NCBI GenBank assembly: GCA_002311665.1
Contig: DBYX01000014.1
Location: forward strand, 59,228 to 123,227
DNA length: 64,000 nt
Direction: 5' to 3'
Origin: Lachnoclostridium sp. UBA1175
Lineage (GTDB): Bacteria; Bacillota; Clostridia; Lachnospirales; Lachnospiraceae
Under the pieces are notes generated by a model. The model did not search any database and was not told the origin of the DNA. It saw only the letters and a list, made by a program, of their open reading frames with translations. Of this stretch, positions 23,591 to 32,422 are shown one piece after another (position 1 is the first letter of the stretch; the number at the start of each line of letters is the position of its first letter). The translations under genes and the position numbers were made by a program.

Positions 23591-23631
23591 GAGCCGCCTT
23601 CTGCGGGATTCCGCAAGGGACGGCTCTTTTT
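23591..23631 (+). terminator. terminator after the GH5 gene
   Basis: GAGCCG.CCTTCTGCGG pairs with CCGCAAGGGACGGCTC (23591-23625) as a long stem with small mismatches, followed by a run of T. Confidence 0.9.
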
Positions 23632-23708
23632 ATGCTTCGCAAAATGCATTTCACCCGGTCCGCCCCATCACGCAACAATTCGAAACATATGAAAAATGCG
23701 ATAAAATG

Positions 23709-23737
23709 TTGTTATTTTCGCGGAAGTGTGATATCAT
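23709..23737 (+). promoter_or_regulatory. pnp promoter
   Basis: TTGTTA (23709-23714), 17-base spacer, TATCAT (23732-23737). It implies a pnp leader of about 240 bases. Confidence 0.7.
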
Positions 23738-23985
23738 TATTCAGGTATGTAAACAAGATGAGAGCTTATGTCGGATGGAGTCATTTTCCGTGACTACTGA
23801 AAAGCTTACGTGACCGCGCAGACGGTCGCGCGGGGGAGTCTTCTCCCGGAGCGTAATGCCCGTATGATCCGCTGCGGGCGGGTTCCTACGCAGGTTTTTC
23901 AGTTGTTACGGCGGCTCCGTCCCAGACACCTGACTCCGGGACGCGCGCTGCATCGTCCGTAAATAACAGCGCAGAAAGAGGTATT
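23738..23985 (+). ncRNA. long structured pnp leader
   Basis: This 248-base stretch holds no gene I can support. A multibranched domain (23796-23903) is closed by ACTGAAAA/TTTTCAGT and contains GCTTACG/CGTAA.GC, CCGCGC/GCGCGG, GGGAG/CTCCC and CCCG/CGGG helices. Further down, GTCCC/GGGAC and GCGCTG/CAGCGC pairings lead up to the pnp ribosome site. PNPase controls its own mRNA stability through leader structure in other bacteria; this particular fold I do not recognise. Confidence 0.55.
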
Positions 23986-26070
23986 ATGTACAAAAGCTAT
24001 TCTATGGAGCTTGCGGGCAGAACGCTGACCGTCGATATCGACCGCGTTGCCAAGCAGGCTAACGGCGCCGCGCTGATGCATTACGGCGATACGACCGTAC
24101 TTTCGACGGCGACGGCGAGCGAGAAGCCCAGAGACGGAATTGATTTCTTCCCTCTGAGCGTGGAGTACGAGGAGAAGATGTACGCCGTAGGCAAGATCCC
24201 CGGTGGCTTCAACAAGCGCGAGGGCAAGGCGACGGAGAACGCGGTTCTCACGTCCCGCGTAATCGACCGTCCCATGCGTCCTTTGTTTCCGAAGGATTAC
24301 CGCAACGATGTGACGATCAGCAACCTTGTTCTCTCCGTGGATCCCGACAACACGCCGGAGCTCACCGCTATGCTCGGTTCCGCGATCGCAGTTGCGATCT
24401 CCGACATCCCGTTCGACGGTCCCTGCGCAATGACGCAGATCGGTCTCATCGACGGACAGTTCATTGTTAACCCTTCCCAGACGCAGATGCAGGTTTCCGA
24501 CCTCAAACTCACCGTGGCTTCCACGAGAGAGAAGGTCATCATGATCGAAGCAGGCGCTAACGAGCTTCCCGAGGACAAGATGATCGAAGCAATCTACCTT
24601 GCAGACTCCGTCAACAAGGATATCATCAAGTTCATCGACAAGATCGTTGCAGAGTGCGGCAAGCCGAAGCACAGCTACACGAGCTGCGCGATCCCGGAAG
24701 AGCTTTTCGCAGCGATCAAGGAGATCGTTCCTCCGGCTGACATGGAAGTTCTTATGTTCTCCCCGGAGAAGCAGGAGCGTGAGGAGCGCATCCGCACGAT
24801 GAAGGACACGCTCGCCGAGAAGTTCGCCGAGAACGAAGAGTGGCTTCCGCTCATCGACGAGGCAGTTTACCAGTACGAGAAGAAGACGGTCCGCAAGATG
24901 ATCCTCAAGGATCACAAGCGTCCCGACGGACGCGAGCTCACGCAGATCCGTCCTCTTTCCGCCGAGGTTGACATCATCCCGAGAGTTCACGGTTCCTCGA
25001 TGTTTACGAGAGGCCAGACGCAGATCTGTGACATTGTAACGCTCGCGCCTCTTGCAGACGCTCAGAAGCTTGACGGTCTTGATGAGACGGCTGTCAACAA
25101 GCGCTATATGCACCACTACAATTTCCCGTCGTACTCCGTAGGCGAGACGAAGCCTTCGAGAGGACCGGGACGCCGTGAGATCGGTCACGGTGCTTTGGCT
25201 GAGAGAGCACTCCTTCCGGTACTTCCGAGCGAGGAGGAGTTCCCTTACGCGATCCGCGCCGTATCCGAGACGTTCGAGTCCAACGGTTCGACCTCCATGG
25301 CGTCGACCTGCGCATCCTGCATGTCCCTTATGGCTGCCGGTGTTCCGATCAAGCGTATGGTTGCTGGTATCAGCTGCGGTCTTGTGACCGGTGAGACCGA
25401 CGACGATTATGTGCTTCTCACCGATATCCAGGGTCTTGAGGACTTCTTCGGCGATATGGACTTCAAGGTAACCGGTACGACCGAAGGTATCACCGCGATC
25501 CAGATGGATATCAAGATCCACGGCCTTACCCGCCCGATCGTTGAGGGTGCCATCAAGCGCTGCCGTGAGGCAAGACTCTTCATCATGGACACCTGCATGA
25601 AGCCTGCGATCGCAGAGCCTCGCAAGGAAGTCAGCAAGTACGCTCCGAAGATCGTTCAGATTCAGATCGATCCCGCGAAGATCGGCGATGTTGTCGGTCA
25701 GAGAGGAAAGACGATCAATGCGATCATCGAACAGACCGGCGTTCGCATCGATATCGACGACAGCGGTGCGGTATCCATCTGCGGAACCGACAAGGATGCG
25801 ATGGACAAGGCGATCAAGCTCGTTCAGACGATCGTTACCGACTTCGAGGAGGGTATGGTTCTCGAGGGTACGGTTGTCAGCATCAAGGACTTCGGTGCAT
25901 TCATCGAGTTCGCACCCGGCAAGGAGGGAATGGTTCACATTTCCAAGATTGCCAAGAACCGCATCAACCGCGTTGAGGATGTGCTCACGCTCGGCGATCA
26001 TGTCAAGTGTGTCTGCCTCGGCAAGGACAAGATGGGTCGCCTGAGCTTCTCCATCAAGGATGCACAGTAA
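23986..26070 (+). CDS. pnp: polyribonucleotide nucleotidyltransferase (PNPase)
   Basis: 694 residues, normal length. Two RNase PH-like domains (about 1-140 and 310-540) flank a helical domain and are followed by KH (GDVVGQRGKTINAIIEQTGVRIDID) and S1 (GTVVSIKDFGAFIEFAPGKEGMVHISKI) RNA-binding domains. Catalytic-region motifs include FTRGQTQ, the RREIGHGALAERAL loop and SNGSTSMASTCASC. The enzyme degrades RNA from the 3' end with phosphate. AAAGAGG precedes the ATG at 23986. In many Firmicutes pnp follows rpsO directly; here about 5.9 kb separate them. Confidence 0.96.
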   Translation: MYKSYSMELAGRTLTVDIDRVAKQANGAALMHYGDTTVLSTATASEKPRDGIDFFPLSVEYEEKMYAVGKIPGGFNKREGKATENAVLTSRVIDRPMRPLFPKDYRNDVTISNLVLSVDPDNTPELTAMLGSAIAVAISDIPFDGPCAMTQIGLIDGQFIVNPSQTQMQVSDLKLTVASTREKVIMIEAGANELPEDKMIEAIYLADSVNKDIIKFIDKIVAECGKPKHSYTSCAIPEELFAAIKEIVPPADMEVLMFSPEKQEREERIRTMKDTLAEKFAENEEWLPLIDEAVYQYEKKTVRKMILKDHKRPDGRELTQIRPLSAEVDIIPRVHGSSMFTRGQTQICDIVTLAPLADAQKLDGLDETAVNKRYMHHYNFPSYSVGETKPSRGPGRREIGHGALAERALLPVLPSEEEFPYAIRAVSETFESNGSTSMASTCASCMSLMAAGVPIKRMVAGISCGLVTGETDDDYVLLTDIQGLEDFFGDMDFKVTGTTEGITAIQMDIKIHGLTRPIVEGAIKRCREARLFIMDTCMKPAIAEPRKEVSKYAPKIVQIQIDPAKIGDVVGQRGKTINAIIEQTGVRIDIDDSGAVSICGTDKDAMDKAIKLVQTIVTDFEEGMVLEGTVVSIKDFGAFIEFAPGKEGMVHISKIAKNRINRVEDVLTLGDHVKCVCLGKDKMGRLSFSIKDAQ

Positions 26071-26134
26071 TCGGTTTACAAGCAATATTGACCTGTCGTG
26101 ATACAGAATTCGCATTTTGCTAATGCACGGCATA

Positions 26135-26172
26135 CAAGGGTGCCAGAATATTGGCGCCCTTGTTTCGGTTTT
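26135..26172 (+). terminator. terminator after pnp
   Basis: CAAGGGTGCCA (26135-26145) pairs with TGGCGCCCTTG (26152-26162) apart from one wobble, followed by a T-rich stretch. Confidence 0.82.
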
Positions 26173-26245
26173 ACCACAGCTGTATGTGAGCAAGTTCTTC
26201 GGACGGGGTGTCCGGCAAAACTATGTTTTTGGGAGGTTTACGACT

Positions 26246-29200
26246 GTGAAGACTTATATGACGTTTCATGAGGACCCGGAACTTTTGCATGTCAATGCGG
26301 AGCCGGATCGCAACTACTATGTTCCGTTCCCGCAGGGGGAGGACGCGTTCGCTTCCCGGATCGCCTCCACAAGGCTTGAACTTCTGAACGGAGAATGGGG
26401 TTTTGCTTACTATGACAGCTTTGCGGATATGCCTACGGACGCCGTAGACCTTCCCAAGGAGAAGAAGATTCCCGTTCCTTCGTGCATCCAGATGTACGGC
26501 TATGACCGGTGTCAATACTTAAACGTCAGCTATCCGTTCCCTTACGATCCGCCGTATGTCCCGAACGACAATCCTGTTGCGATCTACGAGCGCAGATACG
26601 AGTACACTCCGGACGGAATGGAGCGCTACCTCGTGTTCGAGGGCGTCGACAGCTGCTTTTACCTGATCGTCAACAATCAGTTGTTCGGTTACTCCCAGGT
26701 TTCCCACGCGATGTCGGAATTTCGCATCACCGCAGCGCTTCACGAGGGTGAGAACCGGATTGCGGTCGTCGTTTTGAAATGGTGCGACGGAACATATCTC
26801 GAGGATCAGGACAAGCTTCGCTTCACAGGCATTTTCCGCGATGTTTATATGCTGAAGCGCCCGAAGGAGCACGTCGAGAGCTACCGTATTCAGACGACTC
26901 TCGATGACAATCTTGCAAATGCTTTTGTGCATATGGAGATCACCGGCTGTAAGGCAACTGTCCGTGTGACGGACGACGAAGGCACGGAAATCTACAAGGG
27001 CGACACAGACGAGGACGGTTTCGTGGATTTCGAAGTCGCCGAACCGAAACTGTGGAACGCCGAGGTCCCGTATCTGTACCGCGCGGAGATCACCGCTAAC
27101 GGTGAGACGATCGGGGAAAATGTCGGCATTCGCGAGATCACGATCAAGAACGGCGTGTTCATGATCAATCATCGCCCGGTCAAACTCCGCGGTGTGAACC
27201 GCCACGAAGCAAACCCGAAGACCGGAGCGGTAGTCGGTATCGAGGATATGAAGCGCGATCTCTTCCTGATGAAGCGCTGCAATATAAACTGTATAAGAAC
27301 TTCCCACTATCCGGATGCACCGGAGTTTTACAAGCTTTGCGACCGCTACGGCTTCTATGTCGTTGATGAGGCTGACCTTGAAGCACACGGCAGCGAGATC
27401 GCAGGACAGATCTACGGACAGAGCTGGGATCACCGCAAGGTGTCCCTGACGACGGACAACCCGATCTTCGCGAACGCAATTCTCGACCGTGAGATGAAAC
27501 TTGTCAAGCGCGATATCAACCGTCCCTGCGTCATCCTCTGGTCCATGGGCAACGAGGCCGGCTTCGGGCGGATCCTGAATGATGTTGCGAAGATGATCAA
27601 AGCGACCGACGTGTCGCGCCCGCTTCACTATGAGGCGGTGATCCATTCCCTCGACGGCACGCCGGACAGCGAGATGGATGTTGTTTCGTATATGTATCCC
27701 GAGACTTCGGATATGTACAAATATGTGTCCGCAGAATCCGTCAAACGCCCTTATTTTATGTGCGAATACAGCCATTCGATGGGCAACAGCAACGGCGACC
27801 TCGCGGATTACTGGCGAATGATCTACTCCAACGAGCATTTTATGGGCGGTTGCGTCTGGGAGTGGTGTGACCACTCCGTGGAGGATCCGAAGAGAGCCAA
27901 GCCCGAGGGCGAGAATGATGCAGATGACACGGAAACGCCGCATTACTGCTACGGCGGAGATTTCGGTGATGAGCCGAACGACGGCAACTTCTGCATCGAC
28001 GGTCTCACATATCCCGACCGCACGCCGCACACCGGTCTGATGGAATTGAAACAGTGCTATCAGCCACTCGCCGTGACAGCGGGAGAGGAGCCCGGCACGT
28101 TCGTTCTCACGAACCGTCTCGCATTTGCTTCGCTTGAGGATCTGTACTCTGTTTCTTACGAACTCAAGGACAACGGAACTTTGCTTCTTGAGAGTCCGCT
28201 GGAGATCCGTCTTCCCGCCGGGGAGTCGACAATCTTCCGGTTGCCTGAGCCCTCGGTTACGCGAGGCAAGGATCTTCGCATCCGCTTTATGGTTACGGCC
28301 AGGGAGACAACGGATTATTGGGATAAGGATTCGGAGATCGGTTTCGTGCAGGTCGCCATGGATTCGGATACAAGGCATTTTATGCCGGAATTGCTCTCCG
28401 GACGCAAGTTTCTCAACCTGGAGGAAATGCCTCTTGTATACCGCATCACGACGAAGGACACCGTTTTCCTGCTCCGCAAGAAGGATGCGATGCTCATCTC
28501 CGTGAAGCACAACGATCGTGAGCTGTTCGAGAAGCCGATGGAACTTGATTTCTACCGTGCGCCGATCGACAATGACGGTCAGATGGTGCGCGCCTGGAAG
28601 GAATGGGGCTACGATAAGCCCTGCTGCAGACTTTCCTCGCTTCGCCTGATCGAGCCCGGCAACGAGTTGATCTTCAAGGCGGACCTCGCGTACGGAGCGC
28701 CTTCCCGCATTCCGTTTGTTCGTGTTCAGCTCGAGTATCGTTTCGAGCCGAACGGAGAGTGGAACGTAAGCGCGAGATTCCACAAGTCGGAAGGAAGTCC
28801 GTTCCTTCCGAGAGTCGGCTTCCGCATGTTCCTTCCGAAGGACTTCGAGGATTTTGACTACTACGGCTACGGCCCGATTGAGAGCTACATCGACAAGCAT
28901 CTCGCATCGTATGTGGACTGGCATCATTCCACAGTGAGCAGCAACCACGAGGACTATATCCGTCCTCAGGAAAATTCGTCGCACTACGGTGTGCACCAGG
29001 CGGCGGTCGGCAACGGAAGCCTGCGTCTCTCCGTGATCTCCGACAGCGATTTCTCCGTCAACGCATCGCATTACACGCGTGAGGAACTCGCCTCCAAGAA
29101 GCACAATTACGAGCTTGTTCAGAGCGAGATGACCATATTGAATACAGACGCGTTTATGTCGGGTATCGGTTCCGCGAGCTGCGGACCGAAACTGGATCCG

Positions 29201-29263
29201 ATCTATCAGTGCAACGACGACGATATCGATTGCTCCTTCTGGTTCCACGTGCGCTCGCTTTAA
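26246..29263 (+). CDS. lacZ: GH2 beta-galactosidase (LacZ type)
   Basis: 1005 residues, the size of the five-domain LacZ enzymes. I place the start at GTG 26246 because GGGAGG (26231-26236) is spaced correctly; an ATG at 26258 is possible. Landmarks are the N-terminal sugar-binding domain, GVNRHEANPKTG, RTSHYPDAPEFYKLCDRYG, the acid/base Glu437 (MGNEAGFG), the nucleophile Glu507 (CEYSHSMGN), and the C-terminal domain 5 with YYGYGPIESYIDKH. There is no signal peptide, so it works on imported galactosides in the cytoplasm. It is followed after 42 bases by a GH95 gene and likely shares its transcript. Confidence 0.93.
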   Translation: MKTYMTFHEDPELLHVNAEPDRNYYVPFPQGEDAFASRIASTRLELLNGEWGFAYYDSFADMPTDAVDLPKEKKIPVPSCIQMYGYDRCQYLNVSYPFPYDPPYVPNDNPVAIYERRYEYTPDGMERYLVFEGVDSCFYLIVNNQLFGYSQVSHAMSEFRITAALHEGENRIAVVVLKWCDGTYLEDQDKLRFTGIFRDVYMLKRPKEHVESYRIQTTLDDNLANAFVHMEITGCKATVRVTDDEGTEIYKGDTDEDGFVDFEVAEPKLWNAEVPYLYRAEITANGETIGENVGIREITIKNGVFMINHRPVKLRGVNRHEANPKTGAVVGIEDMKRDLFLMKRCNINCIRTSHYPDAPEFYKLCDRYGFYVVDEADLEAHGSEIAGQIYGQSWDHRKVSLTTDNPIFANAILDREMKLVKRDINRPCVILWSMGNEAGFGRILNDVAKMIKATDVSRPLHYEAVIHSLDGTPDSEMDVVSYMYPETSDMYKYVSAESVKRPYFMCEYSHSMGNSNGDLADYWRMIYSNEHFMGGCVWEWCDHSVEDPKRAKPEGENDADDTETPHYCYGGDFGDEPNDGNFCIDGLTYPDRTPHTGLMELKQCYQPLAVTAGEEPGTFVLTNRLAFASLEDLYSVSYELKDNGTLLLESPLEIRLPAGESTIFRLPEPSVTRGKDLRIRFMVTARETTDYWDKDSEIGFVQVAMDSDTRHFMPELLSGRKFLNLEEMPLVYRITTKDTVFLLRKKDAMLISVKHNDRELFEKPMELDFYRAPIDNDGQMVRAWKEWGYDKPCCRLSSLRLIEPGNELIFKADLAYGAPSRIPFVRVQLEYRFEPNGEWNVSARFHKSEGSPFLPRVGFRMFLPKDFEDFDYYGYGPIESYIDKHLASYVDWHHSTVSSNHEDYIRPQENSSHYGVHQAAVGNGSLRLSVISDSDFSVNASHYTREELASKKHNYELVQSEMTILNTDAFMSGIGSASCGPKLDPIYQCNDDDIDCSFWFHVRSL

Positions 29264-29305
29264 AAACATGGATTGGCAATACTACGCGTATATATTGAGG
29301 TTTTG

Positions 29306-31540
29306 ATGAGCAGACTTTATTACGACAAATGGGCGGGGCGCGACTGGAACCGCGGACTCCCGATTGGAAACGGCAAGATCGGCGCTATGATCGTCGGTGA
29401 CGCGCGTGAGACGCGCCTGATGCTCAATGAGGACAGTCTGTGGTACGGCGGTCCGATCGACCGCGTGAACCAGGACGCAAGAGAGCATCTTGACGAGGTG
29501 CGCGAGCTGCTTTTTGCAGGCAGAATTCCGGAAGCGGAAGAGTTGATGGTGTCCGTATTTTCCGGCGTTCCGACAAGCTGTCGCACGTACTCCGTGCTCG
29601 GCAACCTGACTGTACATTACGAACATTGCCCCGATGTGTGTGAACACTATGCAAGGGAACTTGATCTCGATACAGCAGTGGCTTCATGCGAGAGAGTATT
29701 CACAAGCAAAAACAGCCGCCCCCTTCCGGAGATCCGTGAGACATTGTTCTGCGACGAATCGACCAACCTTCTCGTGTTCCGCGCAGATTCAATGAACAAT
29801 GTGGCATTCGATGTATGCGCGGACTTCGAGCGTATGATCTGGTATGACCACGGTTTCCACGACGGAAGCAACGTGTACGCGATGGGTGAGATGGTCGGCG
29901 ACGGGTACTCCTTCTGTGCAGGAATGACCGCATTTACCGACACGGGTGAGAAAACCGTCACAGCAAGAAGAATATCCGCGAAGGGGGTACGCAGTTTCTG
30001 TTTACTGTTCACGGCAGCAACGACATACCGTGAGATCGATCCGCTTTCGTATGTCCGTTCCTCGCTCGCATTTTCCGCGGATCCTTACGAGAAGCTCCTG
30101 CGCATCCATACAGAGGATTACAAAAAGCGGTTTGACCGCGTGCGCATCGAGCTTCCTGTGAAAGAGGACAAAAGCTCCCTCCCGACTGATGAGCGACTTG
30201 CCTGTATGGACGCGGAGCACCCGGACAACGGCCTTGTGACAACCTATTTCGACTTTGGAAGATATCTTCTGATCTCATCATCCTCACCGGATTCGTTGCC
30301 TGCCAACCTGCAGGGCATCTGGAATCCGCACATAGACCCGCCGTGGGGCAGCAAATACACGATCAACATCAATCTTCAGATGAACTACTGGCCTGCGGAG
30401 ACGCTGGGTCTTGCAGAGTGTGCAAAGCCTCTGTTCGAGCTGATGAAGAGGATGTGTGAACGCGGGCGGAAGACAGCCTGGGATATGTACGGCTGCCGCG
30501 GAACCGTCGCGCATCACAACACGGATCTGTGGGGCGACACGGCACCGCAGGACGAATGGATACCGGGAACTTACTGGGTGATGGGAATGGCGTGGCTTTG
30601 CACGCACGTGTGGAAACATTATCAATATACGCTGGACAAAGATTTTCTCGCAGAGATGTACCCGGTCGTCAAGGAATCCGTTCGATTCTTTCACGACTTC
30701 TGTATCGAACGGGACGGTATCGCGATCATTTCGCCTTCCGTTTCTCCGGAAAATACATACATCCTGACGGACGGCACCCGCGGCTGCGCCTGCTACAATT
30801 CCACGATAGATGTGGAGATCCTTCGCGATCTGCTGACGCAATTCCTTGCAATGAGCCGCATCGTGGAGCAGGATGACGAGGACTTCATCAATACAACGGA
30901 AGCACTTCTCCGAAAACTTCCGCCGATACGGATCGGCCGATACGGGCAGATTATGGAGTGGATGGAAGATTACGAGGAGGCCGAACTGGGACACAGGCAC
31001 ATTTCCCACCTGTACGCGCTGTATCCTTCAGACCAGATCACGACGGACGGCACACCGGAGCTGGCCGATGCAGCCCGTGTGACGCTCGAGAGACGACTTT
31101 CCCACGGCGGCGGGCATACCGGCTGGAGCAGAGCCTGGATCCTCAATATGTTTGCAAGACTCGGTGAGGGTGCAAAATGCTATGACAACCTCGTGGCACT
31201 TCTTCAAAGTTCCACGCTCCCGAATCTTCTGGACAATCATCCGCCGTTCCAGATCGACGGTAACTTCGGAGCGATCGCCGCTTTCGGTGAGATGCTTCTG
31301 CAGAGCGATGAGAAACACGTGAGACTGCTGCCCGCGCTTCCTCCACAGTGGCCGGACGGTTCGGCCCGCGGACTCGTCGCATGCGGCGGTGCACAATATG
31401 ATATACAGTGGGAGAGTGCAAAGGTCAAAGTCTGTACCGTGACCGCTTCCGCACATCCTTATATGACAACGGTTTGCTGGGAAGGCAGAAAGACTGAAGT
31501 GAACCTGCAGCCCGGCGAGAGTATGAGAATCAATCTGTGA
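29306..31540 (+). CDS. GH95 alpha-L-fucosidase/galactosidase
   Basis: 744 residues from the ATG at 29306 (TTGAGG before it). The family signs are LPIGNGKIGAMIVGD near the start, LNEDSLWYGGP, SLPANLQGIWNPHIDPPWGSKYT with NLQMNYWPAE, GTVAHHNTDLWGDTAP, ISPSVSPENTY and GGHTGWSRAW. GH95 enzymes invert alpha-1,2-linked L-fucose (or L-galactose) at the ends of glycans. No signal peptide is seen. With the LacZ before it and an extracellular GH5 upstream, it could help strip galactosyl and fucosyl side chains, for example from xyloglucan fragments. That pathway is inference; no sugar transporter lies nearby. Confidence 0.9.
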   Translation: MSRLYYDKWAGRDWNRGLPIGNGKIGAMIVGDARETRLMLNEDSLWYGGPIDRVNQDAREHLDEVRELLFAGRIPEAEELMVSVFSGVPTSCRTYSVLGNLTVHYEHCPDVCEHYARELDLDTAVASCERVFTSKNSRPLPEIRETLFCDESTNLLVFRADSMNNVAFDVCADFERMIWYDHGFHDGSNVYAMGEMVGDGYSFCAGMTAFTDTGEKTVTARRISAKGVRSFCLLFTAATTYREIDPLSYVRSSLAFSADPYEKLLRIHTEDYKKRFDRVRIELPVKEDKSSLPTDERLACMDAEHPDNGLVTTYFDFGRYLLISSSSPDSLPANLQGIWNPHIDPPWGSKYTININLQMNYWPAETLGLAECAKPLFELMKRMCERGRKTAWDMYGCRGTVAHHNTDLWGDTAPQDEWIPGTYWVMGMAWLCTHVWKHYQYTLDKDFLAEMYPVVKESVRFFHDFCIERDGIAIISPSVSPENTYILTDGTRGCACYNSTIDVEILRDLLTQFLAMSRIVEQDDEDFINTTEALLRKLPPIRIGRYGQIMEWMEDYEEAELGHRHISHLYALYPSDQITTDGTPELADAARVTLERRLSHGGGHTGWSRAWILNMFARLGEGAKCYDNLVALLQSSTLPNLLDNHPPFQIDGNFGAIAAFGEMLLQSDEKHVRLLPALPPQWPDGSARGLVACGGAQYDIQWESAKVKVCTVTASAHPYMTTVCWEGRKTEVNLQPGESMRINL

Positions 31541-31558
31541 TCAAGGAGGTAACGCCGC

Positions 31559-32410
31559 GTGGGTGTATTCAACATTTTGAAAATGCTCCTGTTATCCGCG
31601 GCGGAAGCTCTTACGGAATGGTTGCCGGTGAGTAATACCGGCCATCTCGCGGTGCTCGGGCACTACCTCGGGTTTGATCACTGGGAGGCCAATGCGACAC
31701 TTCGCGATATATTTGTCGCCGCGTCACTTCTCGGAAGCGTACTCGCAGCCTGCGCCTTGTTTCTTCCGAACAACGGGCTCTTTTACAAGACACCGGAAGG
31801 TAAGAAGATGATCGCGGGAGAGCGGCTTAGGTTTTATGTCGCAATACTGCTCGCTTGGATTCCATGCCTTCTGCTTGCGCTTGTGTTCGGGCAACAGTTC
31901 TCGGATTTCATATATGATCCGGAGTCGATCCGAAATCTCCGTATGACGATGGTATTGATGATCCTCGGCGGAGTGATTTCGATCTTCGGCGAGATCCACA
32001 ACCGGAATGTTGAGCCGAAATACACCAGGCTCGAGGAGATCCCTGTAGGATTTCTGTTTCTGCTCGGACTCACGCAGATCGTCGGATTTCTCCCGGGCGC
32101 ATGCCGCTTCGGGCTCGCGATCTTAGTTGCGGTAGCGTTCGGGGTCGAGCGGAGAGCGGCAGTCACATTGTCCGTTTTTATGAGCCTGCCGTCGCTGTTC
32201 GTGTGCGGTGCTCTGCCGATCCTTCGAAACCTGAACAAGATCGGCGGGATCACGGCTTCGGAGTTGCTGACCGCGTTCGTACTCGCGTTCCTTGTCTCAT
32301 TTTTCGCATTGCGATGGATCATTTCGATGCTGAGCAAACGTTCATTGATCCGATTCGGACAATACCGTGTCGTGTTCGGCATTCTGTTATATCTTTTTGT
32401 CATTCTGTAA
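31559..32410 (+). CDS. uppP: undecaprenyl-diphosphatase UppP-like, divergent active site
   Basis: 283 residues with about eight membrane segments, of the BacA/UppP family that recycles the cell-wall lipid carrier. The start is GTG 31559 after AAGGAGG (31543-31549). Motif 1 reads EALTEWLPVSNTGH: the two Glu and the His are kept, but the Ser equal to Ser27 of the E. coli enzyme is Asn26. Motif 2 reads LPGACRFGLAI in place of PGxSRSGxTI: Arg183 is kept, both Ser are replaced (Cys182, Phe184). It follows GH95 by 18 bases and precedes ftsK by 12. It may still be active, have another lipid phosphate substrate, or have lost activity. Confidence 0.82.
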   Translation: MGVFNILKMLLLSAAEALTEWLPVSNTGHLAVLGHYLGFDHWEANATLRDIFVAASLLGSVLAACALFLPNNGLFYKTPEGKKMIAGERLRFYVAILLAWIPCLLLALVFGQQFSDFIYDPESIRNLRMTMVLMILGGVISIFGEIHNRNVEPKYTRLEEIPVGFLFLLGLTQIVGFLPGACRFGLAILVAVAFGVERRAAVTLSVFMSLPSLFVCGALPILRNLNKIGGITASELLTAFVLAFLVSFFALRWIISMLSKRSLIRFGQYRVVFGILLYLFVIL

Positions 32411-32422
32411 GGAGGGGGAAAC

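Noticed and set aside
23589..23813. A 74-codon open frame in front of pnp
   Set aside because: It starts inside the terminator of the GH5 gene, crosses the pnp promoter, and has no ribosome site or familiar sequence.
26246..26260. LacZ start at ATG 26258
   Set aside because: GTG 26246 has the better distance (9 bases) to GGGAGG; the ATG would be 21 bases away. Not excluded.
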